Position numbers and translations under genes: made by a program. DNA of 30,627 nt, taken from contig CAZKVU010000012.1 of the NCBI GenBank assembly GCA_964556475.1, forward strand, positions 1 to 30,627, written 5' to 3'. The number at the start of each line of letters is the position of its first letter. Positions within the stretch are counted from its first letter, which is position 1. The notes beneath the pieces are model-generated. The model searched no databases and was not told where the DNA came from. It saw only the letters and a list, made by a program, of their open reading frames with translations. The stretch is from CAZKVU01 sp964556475 (lineage in GTDB: Bacteria; Patescibacteriota; Microgenomatia; UBA1406; HO2-37-13b). Below, piece after piece: positions 15,843 through 22,978 of the stretch.

Positions 15843-15852
15843 ATTATACAAT
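15843..15852. promoter_or_regulatory. Overlapping divergent -10 boxes
   Basis: Minus-strand TATAAT (15848-15843) serves rpiB, 8 nt from its ATG. Plus-strand TACAAT (15847-15852) serves the membrane protein, 7 nt from the ATG at 15860. The two hexamers share two base pairs, so polymerase cannot occupy both at once. Confidence 0.5.
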
Positions 15853-15859
15853 TATTTCA

Positions 15860-16807
15860 ATGACAAATACCGAAGGCTCATGGGAAGTTGAAACACTCAT
15901 TCGTAAAGCATTTGCCCGCACAAAAGAGCGCATCTTGACATACGTTCTTGGATATTTCGTGATGGTTGGTCTGATGATGCTCATTTTCCTAGGTCTTGCG
16001 ATCATGGTTGTGTTTGGCGGAACAGTTTTTGCGGTTAAAGCAAATGTGATAACTGGCGTATTGGTATTAGCACTTTTCTTCTTATCTGGAGCAGCAATTC
16101 TATATATCACTTCATTTAGTCAACTGTTGCTCACCTATACAATCATGCGCTCAGAAAAAGGCACCCTTATGCAGAATATCCGAGAGATTAAACCGATGGT
16201 GTGGGGGTTTGTCTGGTTTATGCTTGCATCATCGCTGTTTATGATCGGTCTTATTCCATTTGGCCTCTTATCGCTTTTCGTTATTTTCATTTTGTGGATG
16301 TTCTGGGGGACGTTTGCATCCTTTATATATCTCGATCGAAAATTGCACGGGTTAGATAATTTGTGGACAAGCTATGCGATGGTCAATCAGCGATTCTGGG
16401 GTGTTGCAGGCAGAATGCTGATTCTTATGGTTGGCTACTTTATCTTAATGGGGATTTTCAGCATTCCATATGATCCGCAAAGCAGCGCAGCGAGTGTATT
16501 ATTGTCACTTTTACAGTTTGTTATTGGCATAGCCTTTGGAGCATTTACGCTGAGCTATGATTACGAAATATTTAAACTTCTGAAGGTTCCAGAAAAGGTC
16601 GAAAGACCATCAATATGGATTATCTTTTCGGTTATTGGATGGGTATTGATGATGCTTCTGCTTTTTGGATCAGGACAATCGATTATGGATGGCGGTAATC
16701 GCGTACGAGACTTCCTTAAAGACAACTATAAGCGGGATTATCAAAATAGACAGACGCCTCCAAACCTTGATCATGATATGGACCTTGGTCAAGTCATTGA
16801 ACGTTGA
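15860..16807 (+). CDS. Polytopic membrane protein, unknown function
   Basis: 315 aa from the ATG at 15860, chosen for the -10 box 7 nt upstream; an in-frame ATG at 15836 lies before that promoter. About six or seven hydrophobic segments span roughly 27-275, in pairs joined by short loops, followed by a polar tail with Asp/Arg/Lys (about 280-315). The arrangement is like DUF975 or glycerophosphodiester-phosphodiesterase membrane-domain proteins, but no motif settles it. Its TGA stop lies 2 nt before the TatD gene, so the two are co-transcribed. Confidence 0.75.
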   Translation: MTNTEGSWEVETLIRKAFARTKERILTYVLGYFVMVGLMMLIFLGLAIMVVFGGTVFAVKANVITGVLVLALFFLSGAAILYITSFSQLLLTYTIMRSEKGTLMQNIREIKPMVWGFVWFMLASSLFMIGLIPFGLLSLFVIFILWMFWGTFASFIYLDRKLHGLDNLWTSYAMVNQRFWGVAGRMLILMVGYFILMGIFSIPYDPQSSAASVLLSLLQFVIGIAFGAFTLSYDYEIFKLLKVPEKVERPSIWIIFSVIGWVLMMLLLFGSGQSIMDGGNRVRDFLKDNYKRDYQNRQTPPNLDHDMDLGQVIER

Positions 16808-16809
16808 CC

Positions 16810-17688
16810 ATGACATGGTTCGATACCCACGCTCATCTTAATTTTAAGCGTTTCAAAAAAGACGTTGATGCTGTCATCCAACAGATACGCGATGCTGATT
16901 TTAGCGGTATTGTTATACCCGGAACCGATGTTGTGTCTTCAAAAAGGGCTGTTGAGTTAGCTGAAAATAATGATCGGATTTATGCGGCGGTTGGTATTCA
17001 TCCACATCATAGTCCAAGGGCGCAGTCCGGATTAATTAATGAGAAAGACATACCAGACGTACCTGGAATGCTTGCTGACATTGAAAATATAATTGCATCA
17101 CATCGGGAAATCAGTGATAAAAAAATCATTGTTGCGATAGGCGAAATTGGACTTGATCGACATGTGTATGAGGAAACAAAATACGAGCATTATTCAGTTG
17201 ATGAGGCTTTTATCGAGGAACAAAAGGAGCTTTTCAGACGACAGATAGAGTTGGCGAAAAAATACAATCTGTCGGTGATTGTACATAATCGTGAAGCAAT
17301 TAATGATTTGCTGCCTTTGCTTAATGAGTTATGGGATGATTGTTTTTCAGGACGAATGGTGTTTCACTGTTGCGAGCCTTTACAGGAATTGCTCGATTTT
17401 GCTGTTGCGCATCGTGTATATATTGGTATTGACGGCGATATTACCTATGCAACAGCTGAGGCTTTGCAAAAGCGAGAATTTATTGCAAAAGTCCCAGACG
17501 AGTTGCTCGTTTTAGAGACAGATTCTCCATTTTTACTCCCTGAACCTTTGCGATCTGAAAAGAAATATCCAAATACGCCACTTAATATACATCTGGTTGG
17601 GGAATTTGTTGCACAATGTCGGAATCAGACCGTTGAAGATGTACAAAAAATGACAGCAGAAAACGCCCATAAGCTTTTCGGAATGTAA
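16810..17688 (+). CDS. TatD-family metal-dependent hydrolase
   Basis: 292 aa from the ATG at 16810; a TTG two codons earlier overlaps the upstream stop. Metal-binding motifs of the TatD amidohydrolase superfamily are all present: H7-A-H9 in FDTHAHLN, GIHPHH, GEIGLD (Glu ligand), IVHNREA (His), VFHCCEP (His) and LETDSPF (Asp), ending with PNTPLNIHLV. TatD enzymes are 3'-5' exonucleases or deoxyribonucleases; the physiological substrate varies. An ACCATG-A-CATGGT palindrome covers the start codon, probably by chance. The 3' end and the next promoter are duplicated around an assembly gap. Confidence 0.93.
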   Translation: MTWFDTHAHLNFKRFKKDVDAVIQQIRDADFSGIVIPGTDVVSSKRAVELAENNDRIYAAVGIHPHHSPRAQSGLINEKDIPDVPGMLADIENIIASHREISDKKIIVAIGEIGLDRHVYEETKYEHYSVDEAFIEEQKELFRRQIELAKKYNLSVIVHNREAINDLLPLLNELWDDCFSGRMVFHCCEPLQELLDFAVAHRVYIGIDGDITYATAEALQKREFIAKVPDELLVLETDSPFLLPEPLRSEKKYPNTPLNIHLVGEFVAQCRNQTVEDVQKMTAENAHKLFGM

Positions 17689-17881
17689 TATACTCAATAC
17701 TATATGGCAGATGTACCATCAGCAGGNNNNNNNNNNNNNNNNNNNNNNNNNNNNNNNNNNNNNNNNNNNNNNNNNNNNNNNNNNNNNNNNNNNNNNNNNN
17801 NNNNNNNNNNNNNNNNNNNNNNNNNNAGCTTTTCGGAATGTAATATACTCAATACTATATGGCAGATGTACCATCAGCAGG
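17672..17881. other. Assembly gap of 100 N flanked by a 55-nt duplication
   Basis: 17672-17726 and 17827-17881 are identical, with exactly 100 N (17727-17826) between. This is a default-size scaffold gap between two contigs that overlap by 55 nt, a common assembler k-mer length. The true sequence most likely has neither the N nor the second copy, so the partial copy of the HD-gene start at 17704 is not a separate gene. Confidence 0.9.
17844..17849 (+). promoter_or_regulatory. -10 box for the HD-domain gene
   Basis: TATACT, 9 nt before the ATG at 17859. A second copy before the gap is artefactual. Confidence 0.4.
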
Positions 17882-19982
17882 AGGAGGAGAAATCGCAGGT
17901 CCAGTTGGACCGGTGCCAGGTACACCAGCGCCGGATGCTGGTATTCCTCAGATACCCGATGCTGCACCAACTATAGAACCAGCCGGTCCTCACGATGTTG
18001 GGAGTGATCAATCTCAAGAAGCCCCACTGGATCCAACTCTAACGATACTTCAACAGCGTCTTGAAAGAGGATTTCAGGATGGAGAAAATACTCAGGCAGA
18101 TGGTCGGCCGCAGCAAGGTAATGAGCCTTCTGGAGCATCAGAAGCTGATACAGACCCGCGAGGAATTCTTGAAGATATCGGCGCAGGTGCAGCAGAAATA
18201 GAGCGACAAGATGTTGTACAGGCAATGACCGAACGGGAAACATGGTATCAGCATACATTTGGTGAACGTGGGGTTAAGCCTGACCCGGATGAATCTCCAG
18301 ACAAACGGTTGCAAAGAGTTGCTGCAAAGCGTCAGGAATTAACTGATCGGTATACATCTGAAGGTGCTTCACGAGCTGTTGTAGATCAACGTATAGCAGA
18401 ATATGCCCAACGAGTCGGTGCAGATAAAGCACGAGCCGAGGGTCTTACGGCTATTCCGGAAGGGTCGTCATTTAGAGCAGAAGGTTCGCATACACAGATT
18501 ATGAAGCAAGCGGAGTCAATGATCCAGGCTTATTTTAACAGCGATCAAGGTTCTTTTTCAGGTGAAGGAGATTTAGACCAAGCTGGAATTGTTCGCACTC
18601 AGACTGAACAATATCTACAGCTCATCGAAGCAGGAATTGCAGAAGGCTCGATTGCAGATGATATTTCAGCGAGGGATGTTTATCAGCTTGTCGCAGATAA
18701 TATCGCTGCACTTGGTTTGCAGGATCGTGCCGCAACCGAAGTTCTACTTGGAGATCACGGTGTCCGCCATTTGGTCCATCATAATATTAATGTTTCTCAA
18801 TCGTTAGCACAGCAGTTCCGTGAAAGAGATTACCCGATGACGGCAAAAGATACACTTCTTTTACATCAAATCATGATATATCACGATCTTGGTTATGCGA
18901 TGGATCCGGTACGAGGCGCTATGAAAGCAGATGGAGTTCGAGGTCAGGATGCAGGACATGCACTTTTAGCCTCACAATATATACGTGAACATTTGGTTGA
19001 CCCAACGAGTCCATGGCATAAGGTATTTAATACGCAGGATTTTGAAACAATGCATCGAGCGATCAGTTTCCATGATAGTGCCGATACTAATGTTCGTCAG
19101 GTAGATTTTACACGGCCCGAAGGTCCTGCAGATATTGAAGGAAAACGTCGTCTCATTGAATCAATCGTTCGCGTTGCTGATAATACACATGCATTTGAAG
19201 ACAAGTTACCAGCGCTTTTGTATGCTCTTCCAGACTCAATTCGATATATGCGTTTGCTGAAAACTGCAGGAGAAACAGGTGACAATGAGGCGGTGGCGGC
19301 TATAAGAGAACGCTTCAGGGCAGATATTATGGCAAGCGATGGTATATCAACCGGTGATAAAGAAGCATTCAGTCAGGCTCTTGATAGTCTTGCACCAACA
19401 AGTTACAAATATACCGTTGGCAGAATTGCAGGCAGACGTCCTGAATATTCACTCGAGGATACTGCAGATGGTGGTGTTAAGGTAAATATTACGCTTACTG
19501 AATCGCGAGCTCATAAGAGTGTAGTTGAGACATTTGGGATGAATTCGTATGGGCAGTTGAAAAAGTTTGTTAAGGATGTGACAGGGGAAGGATTTAATGA
19601 AGACGACTTTAATTCAGGCAAAGTAGTATCAGACTCATTAGACATCACAGTGAGAAAGCGTGGTGAAGCTCGGCGGGAGTCATCAATATATGAAAAAAGT
19701 GTTATGAAAGGACTGAAGAGTAAGGAATTCCAGACGTTTCTTGCTTCTGACGGAGACTTAATAACAAGAGATCAGCAGGTTGAAGTTATTATGAATAAAG
19801 CAAGTGAGTTAAGTGATGCGGATTTTGCAGCGAGGGCGCGACTTATCGTTGGACCTTCACAACTTGGTGATAATCCTGATCGTGCATCAGTTGTTGAAGC
19901 ACTGGAATATACACGAGTTGCATTGTCGAGGCAAAGACGAGAGAATTTACAAGCATATATGGATCGTCAGCCAGTTAATTAA
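17859..19982 (+). CDS. Large HD-domain phosphohydrolase-like protein with disordered N-terminus
   Basis: 707 aa. Residues 1-105 are Pro/Gly/Ala- and acid-rich and probably disordered. A charged helical region follows (about 110-290). The HD domain spans about 295-450: H300/H304/H307, the H342-D343 doublet in IMIYHDLGYA, GHALLASQYI with H367, AISFHDS with H405-D406, and VRVADNTHAFEDK with D441. This is the set of metal ligands of HD-superfamily phosphohydrolases. Residues 460-707 are charged, with no recognised motif. There is no signal peptide or membrane helix, so it is probably cytoplasmic. The substrate (nucleotide, cyclic nucleotide or other) cannot be told. A small unknown protein follows after 15 nt. 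Confidence 0.75.
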   Translation: MADVPSAGGGEIAGPVGPVPGTPAPDAGIPQIPDAAPTIEPAGPHDVGSDQSQEAPLDPTLTILQQRLERGFQDGENTQADGRPQQGNEPSGASEADTDPRGILEDIGAGAAEIERQDVVQAMTERETWYQHTFGERGVKPDPDESPDKRLQRVAAKRQELTDRYTSEGASRAVVDQRIAEYAQRVGADKARAEGLTAIPEGSSFRAEGSHTQIMKQAESMIQAYFNSDQGSFSGEGDLDQAGIVRTQTEQYLQLIEAGIAEGSIADDISARDVYQLVADNIAALGLQDRAATEVLLGDHGVRHLVHHNINVSQSLAQQFRERDYPMTAKDTLLLHQIMIYHDLGYAMDPVRGAMKADGVRGQDAGHALLASQYIREHLVDPTSPWHKVFNTQDFETMHRAISFHDSADTNVRQVDFTRPEGPADIEGKRRLIESIVRVADNTHAFEDKLPALLYALPDSIRYMRLLKTAGETGDNEAVAAIRERFRADIMASDGISTGDKEAFSQALDSLAPTSYKYTVGRIAGRRPEYSLEDTADGGVKVNITLTESRAHKSVVETFGMNSYGQLKKFVKDVTGEGFNEDDFNSGKVVSDSLDITVRKRGEARRESSIYEKSVMKGLKSKEFQTFLASDGDLITRDQQVEVIMNKASELSDADFAARARLIVGPSQLGDNPDRASVVEALEYTRVALSRQRRENLQAYMDRQPVN

Positions 19983-19997
19983 AGAACATAATAATAT

Positions 19998-20429
19998 ATG
20001 GGACAAGAATTAGTAGATACAACACCACAAACAGAACGACCACTTACTCCGCAGGAATGTGCGGATCATATTATTGCAGGCGTGACATATGATCCTGATC
20101 TTGAAAAAGGAACATGGCCGTTTCATGATGAGTTACGAACTCGAGTTGCGGCTTTGTGCGCAGCAACCGGGCTGACTGAGGTTGATGGTACAACAACTGT
20201 ATGGAAGCTTGTTCAGAGAGCGCTCGAAATACAAGGTGCAACTGTTCCCGAGAATTTAGCGCCTTTTGAGGCTGTTTTAAGCGCACCGCTCGCAGGTGAT
20301 GTTGTTAATGTAATGTCGCAGGTTGGATTAGGCTTCGAGGGGCCCTTGGATACTTTTATCACACAAACGGTTGTGCCGGGAATGAGCGTAGAGCAAGGCA
20401 CTTCGTATCTTCATGATGAGCTTATTTAA
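19998..20429 (+). CDS. Small soluble protein downstream of the HD protein, unknown function
   Basis: 143 aa, acidic, no signal or membrane segment. I recognise no family. It starts 15 nt after the HD gene in an AT-rich spacer without an SD. The close spacing and same strand suggest one transcript and possibly a partner role. It is the last host-like gene before GC-rich island 2. Confidence 0.6.
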   Translation: MGQELVDTTPQTERPLTPQECADHIIAGVTYDPDLEKGTWPFHDELRTRVAALCAATGLTEVDGTTTVWKLVQRALEIQGATVPENLAPFEAVLSAPLAGDVVNVMSQVGLGFEGPLDTFITQTVVPGMSVEQGTSYLHDELI

Positions 20430-20473
20430 GCTGATCCATCTGAGCCTTTTTGTTATTGAATAATCCTATAGTA

Positions 20474-20502
20474 TTGAAAAAAGGTGCCAAAAAGAGTATA
20501 AT
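20474..20502 (+). promoter_or_regulatory. Near-consensus sigma70 promoter of island 2
   Basis: -35 TTGAAA (20474-20479), 17-bp spacer, -10 TATAAT (20497-20502), predicted start near 20509. GTGCCAAA in the spacer (20484-20491) is repeated inverted as TTTGGCAC at 20565-20572, so the -10 and early leader lie between the arms. Confidence 0.7.
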
Positions 20503-20508
20503 ATGTGT

Positions 20509-20700
20509 GCATTTGCGTTATTTGTCCCCGCTTGAGGGGAACAGAAAACCCAATTGCATTTTTATTTGGCACTTTGACGTGTGAGAGTTGTTTTTACCAG
20601 CAATCGATGCGGTTGAAAACAGCCCGTTACTGGGTTGATTTCAATTCGCGCCAGTTCATAATCCGTGCTCGGTAAACCGAGCTAGCTCAAGGAGCACCTG
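20509..20700 (+). promoter_or_regulatory. Structured leader of island 2
   Basis: About 190 nt before the first small ORF. Hairpins: TCCCC-GCTTGA-GGGGA (20525-20540), AGCCC-GTTACT-GGGTT near 20621-20636, and GCTCGG-TAAA-CCGAGC (20667-20682) just before the SD at 20689. The 9-mer GTGAGAGTT (20581-20589) recurs inverted at the end of the island. A frame of about 56 codons from a GTG at 20505 crosses it but has no SD. The leader may be a regulatory RNA element; no known riboswitch was recognised. Confidence 0.4.
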
Positions 20701-20790
20701 ATGGGAACCGGTCTGTTCATCCTGACGATCATGGTCCTGCTCATCCTCGCGGAAGCGAGCGGTGGTAGCGGGCAATCCGGCAAGAAGTAG
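20701..20790 (+). CDS. Tiny membrane protein A of island 2 (29 aa)
   Basis: ATG at 20701 with AAGGAG 6 nt upstream. 29 aa: a hydrophobic stretch of about 13 residues from position 5 to 17 (L, I, V, F, M), then an acidic/Gly/Ser-rich tail ending in two Lys. This is a single-pass mini-protein. The GCTCGG-TAAA-CCGAGC hairpin lies immediately before its SD and could gate translation. Codon use is GC-rich (CTG, ATC, GTC), unlike neighbouring host genes. No family recognised. Confidence 0.55.
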   Translation: MGTGLFILTIMVLLILAEASGGSGQSGKK

Positions 20791-20819
20791 TTCTGCGATG
20801 CGGTCGTGGGACAACGCCA

Positions 20820-20837
20820 ACTCGGGGTTCGCCGAGT
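20820..20837 (+). promoter_or_regulatory. Hairpin before mini-protein B
   Basis: ACTCGG-GGTTCG-CCGAGT, ending 6 nt before the GAGGAG SD at 20844. It matches the core CTCGG...CCGAG of the hairpin before mini-protein A (20667-20682). Confidence 0.5.
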
Positions 20838-20857
20838 ACAGGAGAGGAGTTCGAGTC

Positions 20858-20944
20858 ATGACCGGAGGAGACTTTGCTCTGGTTCTGATCGTTGTGTTCT
20901 TCGTCTACTGTTCCGTCCGAAAGCCCCCCAGCTGGCTTGAGTGA
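20858..20944 (+). CDS. Tiny membrane protein B of island 2 (28 aa)
   Basis: ATG at 20858 with GAGGAG 8 nt upstream. 28 aa: MTGGDFA, a hydrophobic helix of about 12 residues (V, L, I, F), then YCSVRKPPSWLE, a basic then acidic tail. The positive RK after the helix suggests N-out topology. Its stop overlaps a GTG (GTGA) that opens the next frame, a usual sign of translational coupling. Similar in size to KdpF-like single-pass subunits, but no homology is claimed. Confidence 0.55.
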   Translation: MTGGDFALVLIVVFFVYCSVRKPPSWLE

Positions 20945-20970
20945 GACGATCCCCAGGAGGTGAATCACTG

Positions 20971-21225
20971 GTGTTGATTTGGTTCGACTTTTGGTTTGAC
21001 TTCCAACAACTGAAGAACCTTCCTGCATTGGCTGGAAGGAAGCGTGGTGTGCTATGCACGCCCATATCTGGAGGTTCTGTCGTGAACAACGACACCAAGC
21101 AGGCTTGGGGTTGGTGGGCCATGCTCGCGGTACTTACTCTGACTGCCGGAGTTCTGATCGGGGCTGGGCATCCCTTGGTGGGTGTCTTTGTCGTCCTGTT
21201 CGGAACGAAGGTCCTCTTGAGTTGA
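20971..21225 (+). CDS. Island 2 ORF C/D, long form (84 aa)
   Basis: GTG at 20971 with AGGAGGT 9 nt upstream, in the same frame as the shorter form at 21082. The added N-terminus is aromatic-rich (several Trp, Phe) then basic. An even longer form could start at the GTG at 20941 overlapping the stop of B. Which start is used cannot be decided from sequence; both may be. Confidence 0.35.
   Translation: MLIWFDFWFDFQQLKNLPALAGRKRGVLCTPISGGSVVNNDTKQAWGWWAMLAVLTLTAGVLIGAGHPLVGVFVVLFGTKVLLS
21082..21225 (+). CDS. Tiny membrane protein D of island 2 (47 aa)
   Basis: GTG at 21082 with GGAGGT 6 nt upstream, the best-spaced start in this frame. 47 aa: a polar N-terminus MNNDTKQ, an aromatic AWGWW, then two short hydrophobic helices separated by GAGHP, consistent with a helical hairpin in the membrane. 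A GCGTG/CACGC hairpin (21042-21061) lies before its SD, as for A and B. Function unknown; tiny two-helix membrane proteins include toxins, holin-like pores and small transporter subunits. Confidence 0.55.
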   Translation: MNNDTKQAWGWWAMLAVLTLTAGVLIGAGHPLVGVFVVLFGTKVLLS

Positions 21226-21253
21226 TAGAACTCTCACAGAAAGGAGGTGCCAC

Positions 21254-21319
21254 GGTTGGTGGGAAAAAGCATGTGAGGCAATTCAGCCTCGTCAAAAAAC
21301 ATACTTTCTTCCACCAACC
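21254..21319. terminator. Hairpins between island 2 and ychF
   Basis: Outer inverted repeat GGTTGGTGG/CCACCAACC (21254-21262 and 21311-21319) encloses GAGGC-AATTCA-GCCTC (21275-21290). On the minus strand a T-run (21268-21264) follows a few bases after this stem, so it may terminate ychF transcripts. On the plus strand no T-run follows, so its role for island 2 is unclear. An AAGGAGGTG (21241-21249) just before it leads only to a very short frame. Confidence 0.4.
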
Positions 21320-21373
21320 ACCACCTACAAAAATTCGCGCATCTTTCACTAACCCTCACTAATTCCGTAATTC

Positions 21374-22468
21374 TTACACTCCAACCTTAAATTCTACGAC
21401 ATCTCCATCTTTCATCACATAATCCTTACCCGCCAATGTTACTTTTCCTGCTTCACGAGCCTTTACCCATCCACCTAAATCGATAAAATCCTGATATGGC
21501 ACAATGTCTGCTTTAATAAAATGCTTCTCAAAATCAGTATGAATGACGCCAGCTGCTTGTGGGGCCTTAGAGCCTTTTGATATTGTCCACGCACGTGTCT
21601 CTTTTTCACCTGCAGTTAAGAAAGAAATGAGTCCAAGATGTTCATACGCAGTTTTAATAAGTCGATTTAATCCTGTGTCTTCAAGACCATATTGTTGTAG
21701 ATATTCTTTTTGTTCAGCATTATCAAGCTCAATAACATCTGATTCCAATTTTGCACATATAATAATGTATGCTGCTGAAGGTTCATTAATTTTTGCAAGA
21801 ACATTTCGGACTTTTTGATGAGTTGCATCCATATCCATCAGCTGATCCTCAGAAACATTACAAATGTACAATACGGGCTTTATGGTGAGTAAATTAAATT
21901 GCCTGATTGATTCAAGCTGATCTTCGTTTAGTTCAGCTTTTCGTGCAGGGATTCCCTGATTCATTTTCTCAACAAGCATTTGGCACGTTTCCCATGAAAG
22001 TTTTTCTTCTTTTGTTGCGTTACCACGGGGTTCTTTTTGTTTCGTCAAAATATTCAGATCAGATAAGATAAGTTCGGTGTCAATCGTTTGAATATCACTC
22101 ATTGGATCATGTTTGTCGTCAACATGAATAACATTAGCATCATCAAAAATACGGACAACATGCGCAATCAATGCGGTTTCACGAATGTGACTGAGAAATT
22201 GATTCCCTAGGCCTTCGCCTTCTGAAGCCCCCTTAACCAATCCTGCGATATCATAAAATTCAATCGCAGCAGGCACAAGCGTGTTGGTATGTACCACCTC
22301 TGCAAGCCGTGCGAGCCGCTCATCTGGTACCTCAATCACGCCGACATTCGGCTCAATTGTTGCAAAAGGATAATTTGCCGCAAGAGCTACCTGTTTTTTT
22401 AATAGAGCATTAAAAAGCGTTGATTTACCAACATTCGGAAGACCAACGATACCAACTGAGAGCTTCAT
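21374..22468 (-). CDS. ychF: Redox-regulated ATPase/GTPase YchF (Obg family)
   Basis: 364 aa, the family's usual length. The P-loop GLPNVGKST is at 9-17, NYPFATIEPNVG covers the switch I region, DIAGLVKGASEGEGLGNQFL is the G3 region, and the C-terminus is the TGS domain ending in VMKDGDVVEFKVGV. YchF/OLA1 proteins bind ribosomes and prefer ATP; the canonical NKxD is replaced by a variant in the family. The -10 TATAAT lies 6 nt before its ATG, no SD. The gene is divergent from the small membrane-anchored protein upstream. Confidence 0.96.
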   Translation of the reverse strand: MKLSVGIVGLPNVGKSTLFNALLKKQVALAANYPFATIEPNVGVIEVPDERLARLAEVVHTNTLVPAAIEFYDIAGLVKGASEGEGLGNQFLSHIRETALIAHVVRIFDDANVIHVDDKHDPMSDIQTIDTELILSDLNILTKQKEPRGNATKEEKLSWETCQMLVEKMNQGIPARKAELNEDQLESIRQFNLLTIKPVLYICNVSEDQLMDMDATHQKVRNVLAKINEPSAAYIIICAKLESDVIELDNAEQKEYLQQYGLEDTGLNRLIKTAYEHLGLISFLTAGEKETRAWTISKGSKAPQAAGVIHTDFEKHFIKADIVPYQDFIDLGGWVKAREAGKVTLAGKDYVMKDGDVVEFKVGV

Positions 22469-22474
22469 GATGAG

Positions 22475-22480
22475 ATTATA
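22475..22480 (-). promoter_or_regulatory. -10 box for ychF
   Basis: TATAAT on the minus strand, 6 nt before the ATG at 22468. Confidence 0.5.
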
Positions 22481-22513
22481 GCAGAGTTTGGGTATTTTTA
22501 TTAATGTATCCTT

Positions 22514-22519
22514 TATACT
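22514..22519 (+). promoter_or_regulatory. -10 box for the small envelope protein
   Basis: TATACT, 8 nt before the ATG at 22528; supports that start over the in-frame ATG at 22504. Confidence 0.45.
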
Positions 22520-22527
22520 ATTCTTGC

Positions 22528-22974
22528 ATGAAAAAAGAATATGTATTGCTTATGCTGATTGGTTTCCTGTCGCTTGTTTATTATGTAGGTAATTTCAAGA
22601 AACTTACCTATGTTCAGAATAAGATTATTAAACCAATTCTTGCTGGAAGTTCATCAACACAATCCAATATTGTGCGCATTTCGATTTCGAGCCCATCCTA
22701 TCAAGCAAAAAAAAGTTTTGTGAAAGATGCTTTAGTAACGCCGCTTGGTCGATACCTCATTTTTATGAAGATTCCATCGGAGGTTTCTCTTGAAGACGTC
22801 GCCGATTATATCGCTATTGATGGTCTAAACGTACAAGGTCAGCCTGTTGATCAGCATATACTTTTCGCGACACAAGGCCCTGTACGAGCATATTTTATTA
22901 ATGATTCGTATAACGAGCGTATGTCAGAGATTATTAAGCTCGAGGGATTGGGTAAAAATTCAACACAACCATAA
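22528..22974 (+). CDS. Membrane-anchored small protein upstream of the GT-C-like protein
   Basis: 148 aa from the ATG at 22528. A hydrophobic segment at about 4-20 is probably a signal anchor, followed by a basic patch and a globular domain of about 110 residues with alternating beta-strand-like segments and no Cys. I do not recognise the family. Its stop is 4 nt before the next gene's ATG, so the two are almost certainly co-expressed and it may assist the membrane glycosyltransferase-like protein. Confidence 0.65.
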   Translation: MKKEYVLLMLIGFLSLVYYVGNFKKLTYVQNKIIKPILAGSSSTQSNIVRISISSPSYQAKKSFVKDALVTPLGRYLIFMKIPSEVSLEDVADYIAIDGLNVQGQPVDQHILFATQGPVRAYFINDSYNERMSEIIKLEGLGKNSTQP

Positions 22975-22978
22975 TAAT

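Larger units (their letters stand above)
20581..21237. repeat. 9-bp inverted repeat bracketing island 2
   Basis: GTGAGAGTT at 20581-20589 and its exact reverse complement AACTCTCAC at 21229-21237, just outside the small-ORF block. Could pair in RNA or mark the ends of an inserted segment; could also be chance. Confidence 0.45.

Noticed and set aside
16807..16819. ACCATGACATGGT palindrome over the TatD start
   Set aside because: One-base centre cannot form a hairpin and no partner site was seen; probably chance.
17704..17726. Start of a second copy of the HD-domain gene before the gap
   Set aside because: Part of the 55-nt duplicated flank of an assembly gap.
20430..20460. Terminator after the HD-operon
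   Set aside because: A T5 run exists near 20448 but the preceding bases give no stable stem.
20503..20672. Frames starting at ATG 20503 or GTG 20505/20507 in the island 2 leader
   Set aside because: They start at or before the predicted transcription start, have no SD, and cross hairpins; kept only as a remote possibility.
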